Source: CAYUUW01 sp964448005
GTDB lineage: Bacteria > Patescibacteriota > Gracilibacteria > UM-FILTER-43-11
DNA: 26,116 nt
Direction of reading: 5' to 3'
Assembly (NCBI GenBank): GCA_964448005.1
Contig: CAYUUW010000015.1
Span: forward strand, 1-26,116
A model generated the notes under the pieces. The model was not told the origin of the DNA. It searched no databases and was given only the letters and a program-made list of their open reading frames with translations. The position numbers and the translations under genes are program-made. This document shows, one piece after another, positions 1 to 5,983 of this stretch. Within the stretch, counting starts at the first letter, position 1. Every line of letters begins with the position of its first letter.

Positions 1-540
1 CAGCCGCTCTGCGAAAGCGGGGAGATCCGAATAGAAATGGCAGACCAGGTTCACCCATCGGCTGGGCTCGTTGCCTTCGCCTGGCTTTTCCACAATGCCC
101 GTCAGGTTCATCTCAGGATCCGTTTTCAGATAGCCTCCGGGGAAATAGCGCTCCACTTCCTTGCCGGCGATGATTCCGTCGGGCTTTTCCTTTTCGGCCA
201 TTTCGAAAACCGCCCGGAACAGGGAAGGGTCGAACACGTCGTTGGTGCAGACGATGAGGGCCTGCTTTCCTTCTACCTTCTCCGCCCCGGAAAGCACGCC
301 GGCCGCCTGGCCTTGGCCGCTTTGCTCGACGATTTCGACAGCCGAATCCGCAGAAAAAACCTCCTGCAAAGCGGAGCGGTTCCCTGCGCTGGCTACGACG
401 ACGACCCTTTCCGCTCCGGCCTGCTTCAGCCGTTCGGCCTGCAGCGCGATCAGGGGCTTTCCGCAAAAGGGCAGCAGGTTCTTGTCCGACAGGGGATCCA
501 TCCGGCTGCTTTGGCCGCCGGCGAGCAGAATCACTTCCAT
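1..540 (-). CDS. Nucleotidyltransferase (sugar-nucleotide type), C-terminus cut by window edge
   Basis: The minus-strand frame is open from the ATG at 538-540 to the window edge, giving 180 residues. It begins MEVILLAGGQSSRM, the glycine-rich nucleotide-binding signature of the NTP_transferase/MobA-like fold. Next come DKNLLPFCGKPLI (the lysine that contacts the phosphates), IVCTNDVFD (the acidic metal site of this fold) and GGYLKTD...GIVEKPGEG, typical of glucose-1-phosphate thymidylyl/uridylyltransferases. The likely reaction is NTP plus sugar-1-phosphate to NDP-sugar for surface glycans, in the cytoplasm; the exact sugar cannot be told. The start lies inside the 3' end of the upstream metallo-beta-lactamase gene (10-base overlap), so the two are probably translationally coupled. 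The family is secure, the substrate is not. Confidence 0.85.
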   Translation of the reverse strand, partial: MEVILLAGGQSSRMDPLSDKNLLPFCGKPLIALQAERLKQAGAERVVVVASAGNRSALQEVFSADSAVEIVEQSGQGQAAGVLSGAEKVEGKQALIVCTNDVFDPSLFRAVFEMAEKEKPDGIIAGKEVERYFPGGYLKTDPEMNLTGIVEKPGEGNEPSRWVNLVCHFYSDLPAFAERL

Positions 541-1436
541 GGGAAACGGTTATTTGGGCTGCGCCATTCTAGCACCAGATCCTTGCCTGGAACAATTTCC
601 CTCGCTGCGAACACCACGCTTCCCTCCAGGTCCGTTCGGTGCAGCCGCATGGATTTTGTTTTCTCCAGGGTTTCCGGATGCGGATGCTTGAAGGAATTGT
701 CCTGGCCGGCCGAAACCACCGCGACCGAGGGGCGGACGGCGTCCAGAAAGTCCTGGGAACTGGAAGTGCGGCTGCCGTGGTGGCCCAGCTTGAGCACGGG
801 GCTCTGCAGCGCTTGGCCGCTCAGGAGTATCTCCTTCTCCTGTTCCTCTTCGGCGTCGCCTGTCAGCAGGGCCAAAGGCTCTCCCTTGGCCCCCCGCAGC
901 ATCAGGGCGACGGAGCTGTTGTTCTTGTTCTTCACGTCCTGCCCCCACAGGCTTTCCCCGCGGAAGGGATACAGGATATCCAAAAAGAGCCCTTTGCCGA
1001 TCTGCCAGTCCTGGCCGCTTTGGGGGAAGACGAATTCGGTTCCCTGCGCCTTCAGCTCGCGCAGAAGCTCCAGATACAAGGCATCCTGCGAGGCCACGCC
1101 GGTCAGCATGATTTTTTCGATCGGGTAGGTCTTGGCCGCGTCCAGCAGCCCCATGAAGTGGTCCCGATGCGGATGGCTCAGCACGAAAAGGTCGATCTTG
1201 CGGCTGAAGAAGCCCATCTCCTTGTCCAGCGCCCCGATCAGGCTGCCATCCGGTCCGGCGTCCACCAGGATATTCCTGTGCTCCGGCGTCTTGATCAGGA
1301 TGGCGTCTCCTTGGCCCACATCCAGAAAAGCCACGGAAAGCTCCTGGCGGCTGGCCTGGGCGGCGCCAAGCAGGCTTAGGACCAAGGCAAGGAAAAGAAT
1401 GACATAGGAGGGCTTCCGCAGGGGGTGGGGAAGCAT
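531..1436 (-). CDS. Secreted ComEC/Rec2-like metallo-beta-lactamase hydrolase
   Basis: The product has 301 residues. Residues 1-28 look like a signal peptide or N-terminal anchor (hydrophobic VILFLALVLSLLGAAQA). The rest is a metallo-beta-lactamase fold of the stand-alone ComEC C-terminal type: FLDVGQGDAILI (37-48), the metal-binding HPHRDH (88-93), TGDAEEE (192-198), KLGHHGSRTS (216-225) and a final HPHP (251-254). This domain is found in DNA-uptake ComEC proteins and in separate secreted proteins; it probably hydrolyses a phosphodiester, perhaps in DNA. The ComEC membrane channel domain is absent, so a direct role in DNA transport is not implied. A TTGACA-N16-TATCAT promoter lies just upstream, with a leader of about 16 nt and no clear Shine-Dalgarno site. 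The 3' end overlaps the nucleotidyltransferase start. Confidence 0.88.
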   Translation of the reverse strand: MLPHPLRKPSYVILFLALVLSLLGAAQASRQELSVAFLDVGQGDAILIKTPEHRNILVDAGPDGSLIGALDKEMGFFSRKIDLFVLSHPHRDHFMGLLDAAKTYPIEKIMLTGVASQDALYLELLRELKAQGTEFVFPQSGQDWQIGKGLFLDILYPFRGESLWGQDVKNKNNSSVALMLRGAKGEPLALLTGDAEEEQEKEILLSGQALQSPVLKLGHHGSRTSSSQDFLDAVRPSVAVVSAGQDNSFKHPHPETLEKTKSMRLHRTDLEGSVVFAAREIVPGKDLVLEWRSPNNRFPWK

Positions 1437-1458
1437 GGGCTAAAAATGAAAGGTGCTC

Positions 1459-1486
1459 ATGATAGCTCTTTTTCGCCTTCTGTCAA
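1459..1486 (-). promoter_or_regulatory. sigma70-type promoter of the ComEC-like gene
   Basis: On the minus strand TTGACA (1481-1486) is separated by 16 bases from TATCAT (1459-1464). The predicted start is near 1452, about 16 nt before the ATG. It sits back to back with the plus-strand promoter at 1495-1522. Confidence 0.75.
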
Positions 1487-1494
1487 ATTTACCC

Positions 1495-1522
1495 TTGACA
1501 TTTTATTAAAAATTCCTATAAT
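1495..1522 (+). promoter_or_regulatory. Perfect consensus sigma70 promoter for the RNA at 1529-1690
   Basis: TTGACA (1495-1500), a 16-base spacer and TATAAT (1517-1522); both hexamers match the consensus exactly. This is the strongest-looking promoter in the window and no protein gene follows it. The predicted transcript start is about 1529. Confidence 0.85.
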
Positions 1523-1528
1523 GGGTCT

Positions 1529-1690
1529 TGTCAGGGCTAGTATTTCTCAGCAACCTTCTTCTCAGCTATAGCAATATGCGCTGTGGAAGGCTCCTTGTGT
1601 GCAGAGGGGTTACTTGAGAACCTTGCCTTGAGTGAGCCGAGCCACTCTTATGGCTCATATAAGGGGCTGCCGAATGGCGCCCCTTTTATA
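1529..1690 (+). ncRNA. Candidate structured small RNA, about 160 nt (6S-like shape, family unknown)
   Basis: A perfect promoter is followed by about 160 nt without a credible ORF and then a hairpin terminator. By eye the RNA folds into a long interrupted hairpin: CAGGGC (1532-1537) with GCCTTG (1625-1630), TTCTCA (1544-1549) with TGAGAA (1615-1620), AACCTTC (1552-1558) with GAGGGGTT (1604-1611), and an apical TGCGC/GTGCA stem. A second hairpin follows, TGAGCC (1633-1638) with GGCTCA (1652-1657), then the terminator stem. A long rod with internal bulges is the shape of 6S RNA, but I do not recognise conserved 6S sequence. The SRP RNA signature (GGAA tetraloop with AGCAG opposite), tmRNA and RNase P are not seen. 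The only internal ATG reading frame (1576) is 13 codons with no ribosome site. Promoter and fold are seen; function is unknown. Confidence 0.65.
1663..1689 (+). terminator. Rho-independent terminator of the small RNA
   Basis: GGGGC (1663-1667) pairs with GCCCC (1679-1683), with inner GCC/GGC around a GAAT loop, followed directly by TTTT and an AT-rich stretch. Confidence 0.8.
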
Positions 1691-1723
1691 TATTGTAATG
1701 AATACCGGCTTTCTCTGTTAGCC

Positions 1724-1763
1724 AAAAAAGACCGGACCTGCATTTAGCCAGGGCCGGTCTTTT
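1724..1763. terminator. Bidirectional terminator between the small RNA and the FnIII gene
   Basis: AAAAAAGACCGG on the left pairs with CCGGTCTTTT on the right around a short loop. On the minus strand the stem is followed by a six-T run, placing it 15 bases after the stop of the FnIII gene. On the plus strand it can act as a second stop for the RNA. Confidence 0.8.
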
Positions 1764-1777
1764 GATTAAGGTCTTTT

Positions 1778-3388
1778 TCAGTTCCTTTTCCGGCGGCGCA
1801 GGCCGTAGTGGGCCAAGGCGGCGCTGCCCAGCACCAGGGCTCCGCTTCCCAATCCGGCCGCAGGCAGGCGGATGGCGCTGATTTCTCCCACCGATTCGTT
1901 GCCGGAGGCATCCTTGGTGGTGATCTTGAAGGTGTATTCCTTGCCCCCTTCCAGCGCTTCGGTTTCATAATTCTTAGCCTCTTTGCCCAAGGATTTTCCT
2001 GCCCCATAGGTCTTTCCCAAATCGTCGCTCTGGTACAGGATCTGATCCATCAGATCCTTGGCTGTGTTCAGGCTGGGGGTCCAGTTCATCACCACAATGA
2101 ACTTGTCCAGCTTCTCCTTGAAGCTCAGCACCAGATCGCTGATCTCTTCGGGCGGGGTGATGTCGGCCTTCTGCCCCCCGCCTTGCTGGGCGAAATTGCC
2201 CAGCTTCCTCAGCTGGTACAGCTCGCCGGAGCAGCTTCCTTTCTCCGCGCTGCCGCCCAGGCTTTCAAGCAGCTCCCTCTCGGCGTCGGCGAAGGGCTTT
2301 TTGCTGTCGTACTGGCAGGTCATGGCCTGGCCGACCCAGCTGGCGTTGCTGTGCTGGGTGTATTTGCTTTCAATCTGGCAGAGGCCGTCCTTCATGCCCA
2401 GGATCCTGTATTCGTATTTTTCCTGGGAGGAGGCGCCTTGGCTGAGCACGGCGTAGTTGGCCGGGGCACAGGTCCCGAAGCTCAGCTCGAAGCAGTCCTT
2501 GGCGCCCTTGGTGTTGGGCTGCTGGGCATTGTAGGCGCCGCATTCCACGGGAATGGCCTGGTTCTCTTGGCTCGGCTGGGCGGAGGCTTGGCCGGCCGGA
2601 GCCTTGTCGCTTCCGGCGAAGAACCCGGAATCCGTGGTGCCGCTGACGATGGGATTGCCGGCCATATCCGTGATGGCCGCGCTGGCGGTGACCACGTAAT
2701 TGATGTTCTTGGTTTGGGGGCCGGTCTCCAGAATCACGATCTTTCCGGAGGGATCCTCAGGATAGGCTCCAGCGCTTTTCACCTGCAGGGAGTTGGCGGG
2801 ATTGATCTGCTCATGGATGGTGAAGGCTCCTTCGGGGGCCAGCTGGGGAAGCTGGACCTTCTCGGAGAATTTGAGGGTGACATGGGCGCTGTCCAGGGCG
2901 GCCACGCTCATCACGATGGGGGGAATGGTATCGGCATTGTTGGCCGGAGCAGGCTGCTGGTTTTGCGCGGGCTGCGCAGCCGGCTGTCCTTCGGCTGCTT
3001 TGGTGGCGGCGTTGGTCTCGATGCTGTATTCGGGGCTCTCCGCATCGGCAGAGTCGATGGCCGTGACCGAGAAGTAGTAGGTGGTGGCTGGCTTCAGTCC
3101 GCTGAGCTCGAAAGAAGGGGTGTTGTTCGGCGTTTCCATTTCGGATTCGTAGTAGAGGGCTGCGCCGTTCTGCACGGATTTGTCGCCGTAGTAGACCCTG
3201 TAATGGTCCACCAGGCCGCCCTTGCTGTCCTTGGCGGTGTTCCACGAGACCAGAATGGAGCTGCTGCTTTTGGCCACAGCGCTCACGCCGCTCACGTTTT
3301 CCGGCTCGTTGGCGGCCCAGGCCAAGGGCGTGGCCAGCACGGCTGCGGCAAGCAGGGCGAACATCGATCGTTTCATTTGGTTTTTCAT
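1778..3388 (-). CDS. Secreted fibronectin type III surface protein with sortase-like C-terminal tail
   Basis: I place the start at the ATG at 3386-3388 (536 residues). A good promoter (3414-3442) predicts transcription from about 3407, which excludes the longer frame. Residues 1-26 form a signal peptide (KRSMFALLAAAVLATPLAWAA). Domains: FnIII 1 (about 28-130), a P/Q/A-rich linker (130-152), an SbsA/Big_5-like Ig domain (154-255, TIPPIVMSV...VTLKFSEKV...ITDMAGNPI), a cysteine-containing region of unknown fold (280-395), and FnIII 2 (about 410-507). The C-terminus reads LPAAG (508-512), a hydrophobic stretch, then RRRKRN, the three-part layout of a cell-wall sorting signal. LPAAG differs from LPXTG, so anchoring by sortase is inferred; a plain C-terminal membrane anchor is the alternative. 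The likely role is adhesive or structural at the cell surface. Confidence 0.85.
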   Translation of the reverse strand: MKNQMKRSMFALLAAAVLATPLAWAANEPENVSGVSAVAKSSSSILVSWNTAKDSKGGLVDHYRVYYGDKSVQNGAALYYESEMETPNNTPSFELSGLKPATTYYFSVTAIDSADAESPEYSIETNAATKAAEGQPAAQPAQNQQPAPANNADTIPPIVMSVAALDSAHVTLKFSEKVQLPQLAPEGAFTIHEQINPANSLQVKSAGAYPEDPSGKIVILETGPQTKNINYVVTASAAITDMAGNPIVSGTTDSGFFAGSDKAPAGQASAQPSQENQAIPVECGAYNAQQPNTKGAKDCFELSFGTCAPANYAVLSQGASSQEKYEYRILGMKDGLCQIESKYTQHSNASWVGQAMTCQYDSKKPFADAERELLESLGGSAEKGSCSGELYQLRKLGNFAQQGGGQKADITPPEEISDLVLSFKEKLDKFIVVMNWTPSLNTAKDLMDQILYQSDDLGKTYGAGKSLGKEAKNYETEALEGGKEYTFKITTKDASGNESVGEISAIRLPAAGLGSGALVLGSAALAHYGLRRRKRN

Positions 3389-3413
3389 GGCTTTTTTATT
3401 TACAAATCTTGCC

Positions 3414-3442
3414 ATTATAGCAAATTGCGTGGCGCTTTGCAA
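3414..3442 (-). promoter_or_regulatory. Extended -10 promoter of the FnIII gene
   Basis: On the minus strand TTGCAA (3437-3442), a 17-base spacer ending in TGC, and a perfect TATAAT (3414-3419). The predicted leader is about 19 nt, which fixes the ATG at 3388 as start. Confidence 0.8.
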
Positions 3443-3512
3443 GAACTTGCCTCAAGAGTCAGTTCGGATCCTCTCAGCCAATAAAGCTGTTCAGCGAAAG
3501 AACGATGAAGAA

Positions 3513-3536
3513 GCCCCGGCGTTTTACGGCCGGGGC
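3513..3536 (-). terminator. Hairpin terminator of the small membrane-protein gene
   Basis: A perfect 8-bp stem, GCCCCGGC (3513-3520) with GCCGGGGC (3529-3536), follows the stop at 3582 on the minus strand. The T-rich tail is interrupted (TTCTTC), so strength is uncertain. Confidence 0.6.
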
Positions 3537-3581
3537 CTGAAGTCTGCCGGAAAGGCGACTGTTAGATTTGCGCAGCGCTAC

Positions 3582-3833
3582 TCATCGCTTCGGAAGAAGG
3601 TCATAAACCCTATTCGAGAACCATATCAGCCCCGCCCAGATCAGGGCTGGGGCCATGCTCATCAAAAAGCAGCTGGCCAGCGAAAGTTGGGTGAAGAGTA
3701 GCAAGCTAAGGAAGGTCAGAGCAAAGAACGCACCCATGATATGGACCAGCCCTCGCCCCTCTCGATACTTCTCCAGCTTATTTTGTTTCGTTTGGCTAAT
3801 GACAGCGAGCGCCTCGTTTTCATTCGGCATCAT
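3582..3833 (-). CDS. Small two-TM membrane protein, unknown function
   Basis: The product has 83 residues. After a charged N-terminus (about 30 residues, NKLEKYREGRG) come two hydrophobic segments, HIMGAFFALTFLSLLLFT and ASCFLMSMAPALIWAGLIWF, and a short basic tail (LLPKR). I do not recognise the family. Support for it being real: coherent membrane topology, a hairpin terminator just after its stop, and no competing frame on the other strand with better features. The tandem ATGATG at 3828-3833 leaves the start ambiguous by one codon. Ribosome site is weak (GAGAAAAAA). Confidence 0.6.
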   Translation of the reverse strand: MMPNENEALAVISQTKQNKLEKYREGRGLVHIMGAFFALTFLSLLLFTQLSLASCFLMSMAPALIWAGLIWFSNRVYDLLPKR

Positions 3834-3968
3834 TTTTTTCTCAGTCTTTCCGGCAGAGCTGTGAAGGATCTTTGGCCAGGCTGCTTCGAGGAATCCGAAG
3901 GGCCCAGCTGGAAGTCAAAATTAGATCAAAGAGGCCCTCCTGTCAATTCGTTCAAACATGAATACTGC

Positions 3969-4012
3969 ATGGATCCCGGCGTACGCCGGGATGACGGTAG
4001 GAGGATGGCGAT
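3969..4012. repeat. REP-like palindromic repeat, copy 1
   Basis: A perfect 16-bp palindrome, CCCGGCGTACGCCGGG (3975-3990), is flanked by ATGGAT on the left and ATGACGGTAGG on the right. The second copy is at 4081-4124. The 360-base stretch 3834-4193 between the small membrane protein and lysS holds only these two repeats; the open frames across them (VIPAYAGIH-like peptides) are the usual artefacts of such repeats. Confidence 0.85.
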
Positions 4013-4080
4013 ATCCGCCCCAGAGCCTGACAAAAGAAGGTCGGATAACAAGGGGAGGATTGGGAAGCGCAAGCAAATAC

Positions 4081-4124
4081 ATGGATCCCGGCGTGCGCCG
4101 GGATGACGGTAGGGGCATGGCGAA
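4081..4124. repeat. REP-like palindromic repeat, copy 2
   Basis: Same unit as copy 1 with one change in the palindrome (CCCGGCGTGCGCCGGG, 4087-4102). The match continues into the right flank (ATGACGGTAGG then ATGGCGA), so the repeat unit is about 44 bases. Both copies have the same orientation. Confidence 0.85.
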
Positions 4125-4193
4125 ATGGGAGCGCAATCCGAAAAAGATCTCTCGACTCTGTTCGGGATGAAAAGAAAAAAATCACAACCCGAA

Positions 4194-5708
4194 TCACTGG
4201 CTCTTGGGCCTCATCAGCGGGAAGAGCACCACATCGCGAAGGTTGTCCTGCCGGCTCAGCAGCGTGACCAGGCGGTCGATCCCCATGCCGAAGCCTGAGA
4301 TGGGAGGCATGCCGTGCTCCATGGCCACCAGGTAGTCCTCGTTCATGCTCATGGCCTCCTCGTCGCCCCCGGCCTTGGCCTTGGCCTGGCCCTCCAGCCG
4401 CGCTCTTTGATCCAAGGGGTCCACCAGCTCGCTGTAGGCGTTCACCACCTCCCAGGTGTTCACCAGCAGCTGGAACGTGTCGCAGAGCCGGGGGTCCTCG
4501 TCGTTTCGCCGAGCCAGGGGCTTGGTGTCCGCCGGATGCTTGATCACGAAAGTCGGCTGCACCAGCTTGGGCCGGCTTACCTTCTTGTACAAATGGTCCA
4601 CCAGGTTGCCGTAGCCCATGCTCTGGGCCTTTTCGATCACAATGCCTTTGGCTTGGATGGCCTTCAGCAGGCTTTTTTCGTCCTGATGCTCCAGCACGTC
4701 AATGCCGCAGTCGCCTTCGATCAGCTTCACGAACTCCTTGCGCGGCCAGGGAGCCTTGAAATCCACTTCCACCTCCTTCCCTTCCCGGTCCAGCACCGTC
4801 GCCTTGGTCCCGCCCATGGTCTGGCTCACCAGATGCTCCACCAGCTTTTCGGTGAAAGCCATGTTGTCCTCGTAGTTCCAGTAGGCCGCATAGTGCTCCA
4901 CCATGGTGAATTCCTGAAGGTGGCTGGGATCCATGCCCTCGTTGCGGAAGCAGCGGGCCACCTCGAAGGTCTTTTCGTAGCCGCCCACAATGGCCATCTT
5001 CTGCCAAAGCTCTCCGGCGGCGATGCGCAGGAAAACGTCGATGTCCAGGGCATTGTGGTGGGTGGAGAAAGGCTTGGCGGCTGCGCCGGAGGACACGTTC
5101 TCCAGCACGGGCGTTTCGATCTCGGTGAAGCCTTCCCTCCAATAGAACTCCCTCGTCGCCCTCACGAGCCTGGAGCGCAGGTCGAAGCGCTGGCGGGTCT
5201 CTGGGCTCATCACCAGGTCCAGATGGCGCTGGCGGTACTTGGCCTCCCTATCTTGGAGTCCGTGCCACTTTTCGGGAAGCGGATGCAGGGCTTTCCCCAA
5301 AAAGCTCAGCTCCGCCGCCAGCACCGTGAGCTCGCCATGCCGGGTGCGGAAAAGCTCCCCCCTCACGCCGATGAAATCGCCCAGGTCCAGCAGCTGCACC
5401 AAAGCCTCTTCCTTTTCGGACATCATTCCCTTGGAAAAGCAGATCTGAAGGCGTCCGGCGTCGTCCTGGATCTGCCCGAAAGCCAGCTTGCCGAAGCTCC
5501 GCTGGGCCATCAGGCGTCCGCAGACGGCGACGCTCTTTTTCGCCCCAGCCTGGATCTCCTCGATGCTTCTCAGCGTCGCCTCCCCCTCTGCCGCCGCCTG
5601 CGCGCTGGTGTGAGTGCGCTCGTATCGCTCCGGATGGCGCGCGAAGCCCAGAGCCTCAATGGCCTCCAGCTTCTTCAGCCGCTCTTCGAAAAAACGGTCG
5701 TGGCTCAT
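4194..5708 (-). CDS. lysS: Lysine--tRNA ligase, class II
   Basis: The product has 504 residues, the usual bacterial LysRS length. It charges tRNA-Lys with lysine using ATP. An N-terminal OB-fold anticodon-binding domain (about 55-140, VAVCGRLMAQRSFGKLAFGQ) is followed by the linker KYRQRHLDL (157-165) and the class II core. Motif 1 is around 175-201 (FDLRSRLVRATREFYWREGF), motif 2 is FEVARCFRNEGMDPSHLQEF (248-267) and motif 3 is GFGMGIDRLVTLL (472-484). The end, VLFPLMRP, is typical. The gene has its own promoter (5743-5771) and no clear Shine-Dalgarno site. Downstream lie REP-like repeats rather than a strong terminator. Confidence 0.97.
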   Translation of the reverse strand: MSHDRFFEERLKKLEAIEALGFARHPERYERTHTSAQAAAEGEATLRSIEEIQAGAKKSVAVCGRLMAQRSFGKLAFGQIQDDAGRLQICFSKGMMSEKEEALVQLLDLGDFIGVRGELFRTRHGELTVLAAELSFLGKALHPLPEKWHGLQDREAKYRQRHLDLVMSPETRQRFDLRSRLVRATREFYWREGFTEIETPVLENVSSGAAAKPFSTHHNALDIDVFLRIAAGELWQKMAIVGGYEKTFEVARCFRNEGMDPSHLQEFTMVEHYAAYWNYEDNMAFTEKLVEHLVSQTMGGTKATVLDREGKEVEVDFKAPWPRKEFVKLIEGDCGIDVLEHQDEKSLLKAIQAKGIVIEKAQSMGYGNLVDHLYKKVSRPKLVQPTFVIKHPADTKPLARRNDEDPRLCDTFQLLVNTWEVVNAYSELVDPLDQRARLEGQAKAKAGGDEEAMSMNEDYLVAMEHGMPPISGFGMGIDRLVTLLSRQDNLRDVVLFPLMRPKSQ

Positions 5709-5742
5709 GGTAAGGGTTTAGGGGTAAAAGCTCAGCATGCCT

Positions 5743-5771
5743 ACTATAGGCAAAGCGCCAACGAATGGCAA
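5743..5771 (-). promoter_or_regulatory. Promoter of lysS
   Basis: On the minus strand TTGCCA (5766-5771), 17-base spacer, TATAGT (5743-5748); the predicted start is about 28 nt before the ATG. The -35 element overlaps a repeat also present at 11910-11933. Confidence 0.7.
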
Positions 5772-5791
5772 ACTGCCTTACCCCTTTCGCC
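5768..5791. repeat. 24-bp exact direct repeat, copy 1
   Basis: Bases 5768-5791 (starting GCAAACTGCCTTACC) recur exactly at 11910-11933. Here they run into a half REP-like sequence, CGCCGGAATGACGG (5789-5802). The rest of 5709-5983 holds only the lysS promoter, the promoter at 5883 and a hairpin at 5917. Confidence 0.8.
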
Positions 5792-5882
5792 GGAATGACG
5801 GGGAGACTGAATTCCGCCTGTCACTTTTCCGGGCCATCGGTCAGGGATTTTCGGGCCGCCTTTCCCCTCCGCAAAAATGCTC

Positions 5883-5911
5883 TTGACTATCTAGAGAAGA
5901 GAAGCTAGCAT
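5883..5911 (+). promoter_or_regulatory. Candidate promoter of the SLH/toxin-like island
   Basis: TTGACT (5883-5888), 17-base spacer, TAGCAT (5906-5911). The -10 is only moderate. The predicted leader is about 66 nt and contains the hairpin at 5917-5942. Confidence 0.5.
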
Positions 5912-5916
5912 GACCT

Positions 5917-5942
5917 CCCGCCTTCGCCAAGGCTTCGGCGGG
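5917..5942 (+). other. Leader hairpin before the SLH protein gene
   Basis: CCCGCC (5917-5922) pairs with GGCGGG (5937-5942), and the loop contains TTCGCC/GGCTTC, which can extend the pairing. It starts about where the transcript is predicted to begin and has no T-run, so it may protect the 5' end or be a dispersed repeat rather than a terminator. Confidence 0.45.
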
Positions 5943-5983
5943 CAGGCCATCCTGCGCCCTCCACCTTTCCTTCACCCTGGCGC

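Noticed and set aside
1529..1690. SRP RNA, tmRNA or RNase P RNA
   Set aside because: The conserved SRP loop (GGAA with AGCAG opposite), the tmRNA alanine-tRNA ends and RNase P core motifs are not visible, and the length fits none of the latter two.
3921..4197. Open frames giving VIPAYAGIH/VIPAHAGIH peptides on both strands
   Set aside because: They are translations of the REP-like palindromes, with no ribosome site or start support.
4140..4200. TTCGGG/CCCGAA pairing across a T-rich stretch after lysS
   Set aside because: The loop is over 20 bases and the T-run is inside it, so it is not a convincing terminator.
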